Under the pieces are notes generated by a model that saw only the letters and a list, made by a program, of their open reading frames with translations, was not told the DNA's origin and did no database searches. Positions 14,263 to 15,680 of a stretch of DNA of 15,680 nt are shown here, piece by piece. Source of the stretch: JBBKWQ01 sp037969115 (GTDB lineage: Bacteria > Actinomycetota > Acidimicrobiia > Acidimicrobiales > Ilumatobacteraceae). Location: assembly GCA_037969115.1 (NCBI GenBank), contig JBBKWQ010000144.1:1-15680 (forward strand), in the 5' to 3' direction. The position numbers and the translations under genes were made by a program. Every line of letters starts with the position of its first letter. Position 1 is the stretch's first letter.

Positions 14263-15680
14263 TCAGATTGCGGTGCTGACGTAGAACCCACTGACGTCGA
14301 CGACGAGGTCGATCGACGCCGATGTGTAGAAACACACCTTGCCGTCGGAGTCCACATCGACGGTGACCAGGTTGGCCACCGACACGCCGCTGCGATAGTT
14401 CACGCTCGATGCTTCAGGCATCGAGTCACCGCACGGGAATACGGTGAGGTGGCCAGCAGACAACCCACTGGTGACGGTCACGTTGAGCACCGCCGCCTGT
14501 GTCCTGGCGGGCGCCATGCCGGGACCGACGAAGTCGACTTCGTAGGTGGCTCCTGCTGCGAGCTTGGCACCAGTCGAGATCGGGGCCGTCGCCGACTCGG
14601 CACGCCGCGTGTCGACGACGCGTCCTGGCACCATCGACATGAGGTCACCGTCGCCGCCGGTTCCGAACGATCCTTCGAGATCGACGATCACGTCGGTCGG
14701 TGCACTCGTGAAGATGCAGACCGATCCGCGTTCGCCGACCTTGACGGCGACGTTGTTGGCGACGTCGGTGTCCTGCTCGAAGTTGACGTTCGATGCCTCA
14801 GGTGCGTTCCCGCCACACGGGAACACCGTGAGGTAGCCGGCCGCGCCTGCTCGGGTCGATGTGACGTTCAGGAGTACGGCGCTCGAGGTTTCCGGCGCCA
14901 GCCCTGCTCCGATGACATCCACTTCGAGCGTTGCGCCCGTGCTGAGCGGTTCTGCCTTGCGGGTGTCGACCACGCGAGTCGGGCCGTGCCCGCTCATGCG
15001 TTCGCCGCTGACCGTGGTGAAGTAGCCGCTGATATCGACCACGAGATGTGTCGCAGCGGTCGAATAGAGGCAGATCTCGTCGCCGGGTGCGGCCATGACG
15101 AGCGCCATGTTCGCCACATCACTTCCGGCGATCAGGTTCAGTGTCGAGGCCTCCGGCCGGTCGCTGTCACACGGATAGACCGTGACGTAGCCGTCGCCGG
15201 CCGACTGTGTTGCCGTCACGTTGACGGCGACGGCGCGCACACCGGCGTCGACGTTCCAGCCGGGGCCGATCTCGAGTGTCCGAGTGCTGTTCGCTTCCAA
15301 CTTGGAGCCGGTGCGTGTGTCGAGAACACGCTTCGGGTCCCGAGCCGTGTACCCGGCATTGTCCGGTTCCGCTGCGATCGAGCCGGACCAGTCGATGAAC
15401 AGTGGATCGATCACCGTGATCGGCAATCCTGTCGGCGGCGTGACCACCGTCTTGATCTCGTGCTCACCTGTACCGAGGTTCGACGGCAGTTTCACGGTCA
15501 CGGAGATCGTGCCCGATGCGCCGACGACGCCGGTTCCGAGCACTTGGCCCGTGACCAGCTCGATGCGGTAGGTCGATCCCGGGGTCAGGCCGGTTGCTTC
15601 CACGACGACTGGAGCCGCGGCTGCTTTCGTGCCGGGTTTCGTGCTCGCCTTGACCGTCGGCGCACTCGTCGGCGGCACGG
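14263..15680 (-). CDS. Surface or secreted protein with three Cys-paired repeats (5' end cut by window edge)
   Basis: The C-terminal 471 codons are visible; the start lies beyond base 15680, so no signal peptide can be seen. An N-terminal region (about 1-100), rich in Thr/Pro/Ala/Val, reads like an Ig-like or bacterial surface domain (VEATGLTPGSTYRIELVTG). Three repeats of roughly 107-117 residues follow, each beginning RVVDTR or RVLDTR, with NVT in the middle, then G-x-LTVFPCG-x4-PEAS or a variant, and ending in a VVDVSGFY-like strand. Each repeat has two Cys exactly 33 residues apart (170/203, 288/321, 416/449), likely disulfides outside the cell. I know this repeat type from large extracellular proteins of Acidimicrobiia and other actinobacteria; its function is unclear. 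The gene ends right after the last repeat with no sorting or membrane anchor. Confidence 0.8.
   Translation of the reverse strand, partial: VPPTSAPTVKASTKPGTKAAAAPVVVEATGLTPGSTYRIELVTGQVLGTGVVGASGTISVTVKLPSNLGTGEHEIKTVVTPPTGLPITVIDPLFIDWSGSIAAEPDNAGYTARDPKRVLDTRTGSKLEANSTRTLEIGPGWNVDAGVRAVAVNVTATQSAGDGYVTVYPCDSDRPEASTLNLIAGSDVANMALVMAAPGDEICLYSTAATHLVVDISGYFTTVSGERMSGHGPTRVVDTRKAEPLSTGATLEVDVIGAGLAPETSSAVLLNVTSTRAGAAGYLTVFPCGGNAPEASNVNFEQDTDVANNVAVKVGERGSVCIFTSAPTDVIVDLEGSFGTGGDGDLMSMVPGRVVDTRRAESATAPISTGAKLAAGATYEVDFVGPGMAPARTQAAVLNVTVTSGLSAGHLTVFPCGDSMPEASSVNYRSGVSVANLVTVDVDSDGKVCFYTSASIDLVVDVSGFYVSTAI
14281..15348 (-). repeat. Three diverged tandem protein repeats in the surface protein gene
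   Basis: Repeat 1 covers about 15348-15019, repeat 2 about 14985-14665 and repeat 3 about 14631-14281. They share the DTR start, the FPCG or YPCD motif and the VDxSGYF-like end, but are diverged at DNA level, indicating old duplication. Confidence 0.8.

Noticed and set aside
14163..14357. Upstream extension of the DUF3291 frame
   Set aside because: It runs through the hairpin terminator and into the end of the repeat-protein gene, and DUF3291 similarity starts at the ATG at 14162.
1..15680. Search for CRISPR arrays, tRNA genes, insertion sequences, attachment sites and defence genes
   Set aside because: I saw no regularly spaced repeats, tRNA-like cloverleaf, transposase or integrase motif; the region reads as ordinary chromosomal sequence.

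Overview
The window is high-GC DNA with tightly packed genes, and every gap is under about 210 bases. It looks like a chromosomal segment of a free-living actinobacterium, most plausibly of the Acidimicrobiia (Ilumatobacter-like). That placement is inferred from the gene set, GC-rich codon use, apparently leaderless starts and a Cys-paired surface repeat protein; no rRNA or marker gene confirms it. I see no tRNA, rRNA, CRISPR array, insertion sequence or phage gene.

Left part (1-3485, all minus strand): a membrane protein cut by the window edge (probably DUF5671), the pseudokinase-fold AMPylase SelO, and a lipoprotein esterase of the PHB-depolymerase/LpqC type. Middle (3509-9866, mostly plus): a long ribosome hibernation factor with what looks like a doubled C-terminal domain; a small unrecognised protein on the minus strand; then, divergent from it, a full-length pyruvate:ferredoxin oxidoreductase (NifJ). 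NifJ overlaps by 8 bases a dihydroorotate-dehydrogenase-like flavoprotein that lacks the usual catalytic loop. Next (9840-12654): a helix-hairpin-helix protein (minus) divergent from a small DUF1876 protein resembling M. tuberculosis Rv1738. The DUF1876 gene is followed after 18 bases by a class V aminotransferase resembling cysteine desulfurases. Right part (12668-15680, minus): a short-chain dehydrogenase, a DUF3291 protein, a U-less hairpin terminator, and the C-terminal part of a secreted or surface protein with three repeats.

The most interesting reading is that the middle of the window is an oxygen-limitation or dormancy island. PFOR is an anaerobic-type, oxygen-sensitive enzyme, and the hibernation factor and the Rv1738-like protein belong to families controlled by DosR/DevR in mycobacteria. 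GGGNC-N3-GNCCC-like inverted repeats lie upstream of nifJ, hpf and the HhH/DUF1876 pair, 37-38 bases ahead of a similar NAYGAT -10-like hexamer for nifJ, hpf and the HhH gene. For nifJ, the HhH gene and the DUF1876 gene that hexamer sits exactly at -12 to -7 of the start codon, as expected for leaderless transcripts. The motifs are short and the regulon is a hypothesis; a 27-base near-perfect palindrome in front of nifJ is a separate and statistically stronger signal.
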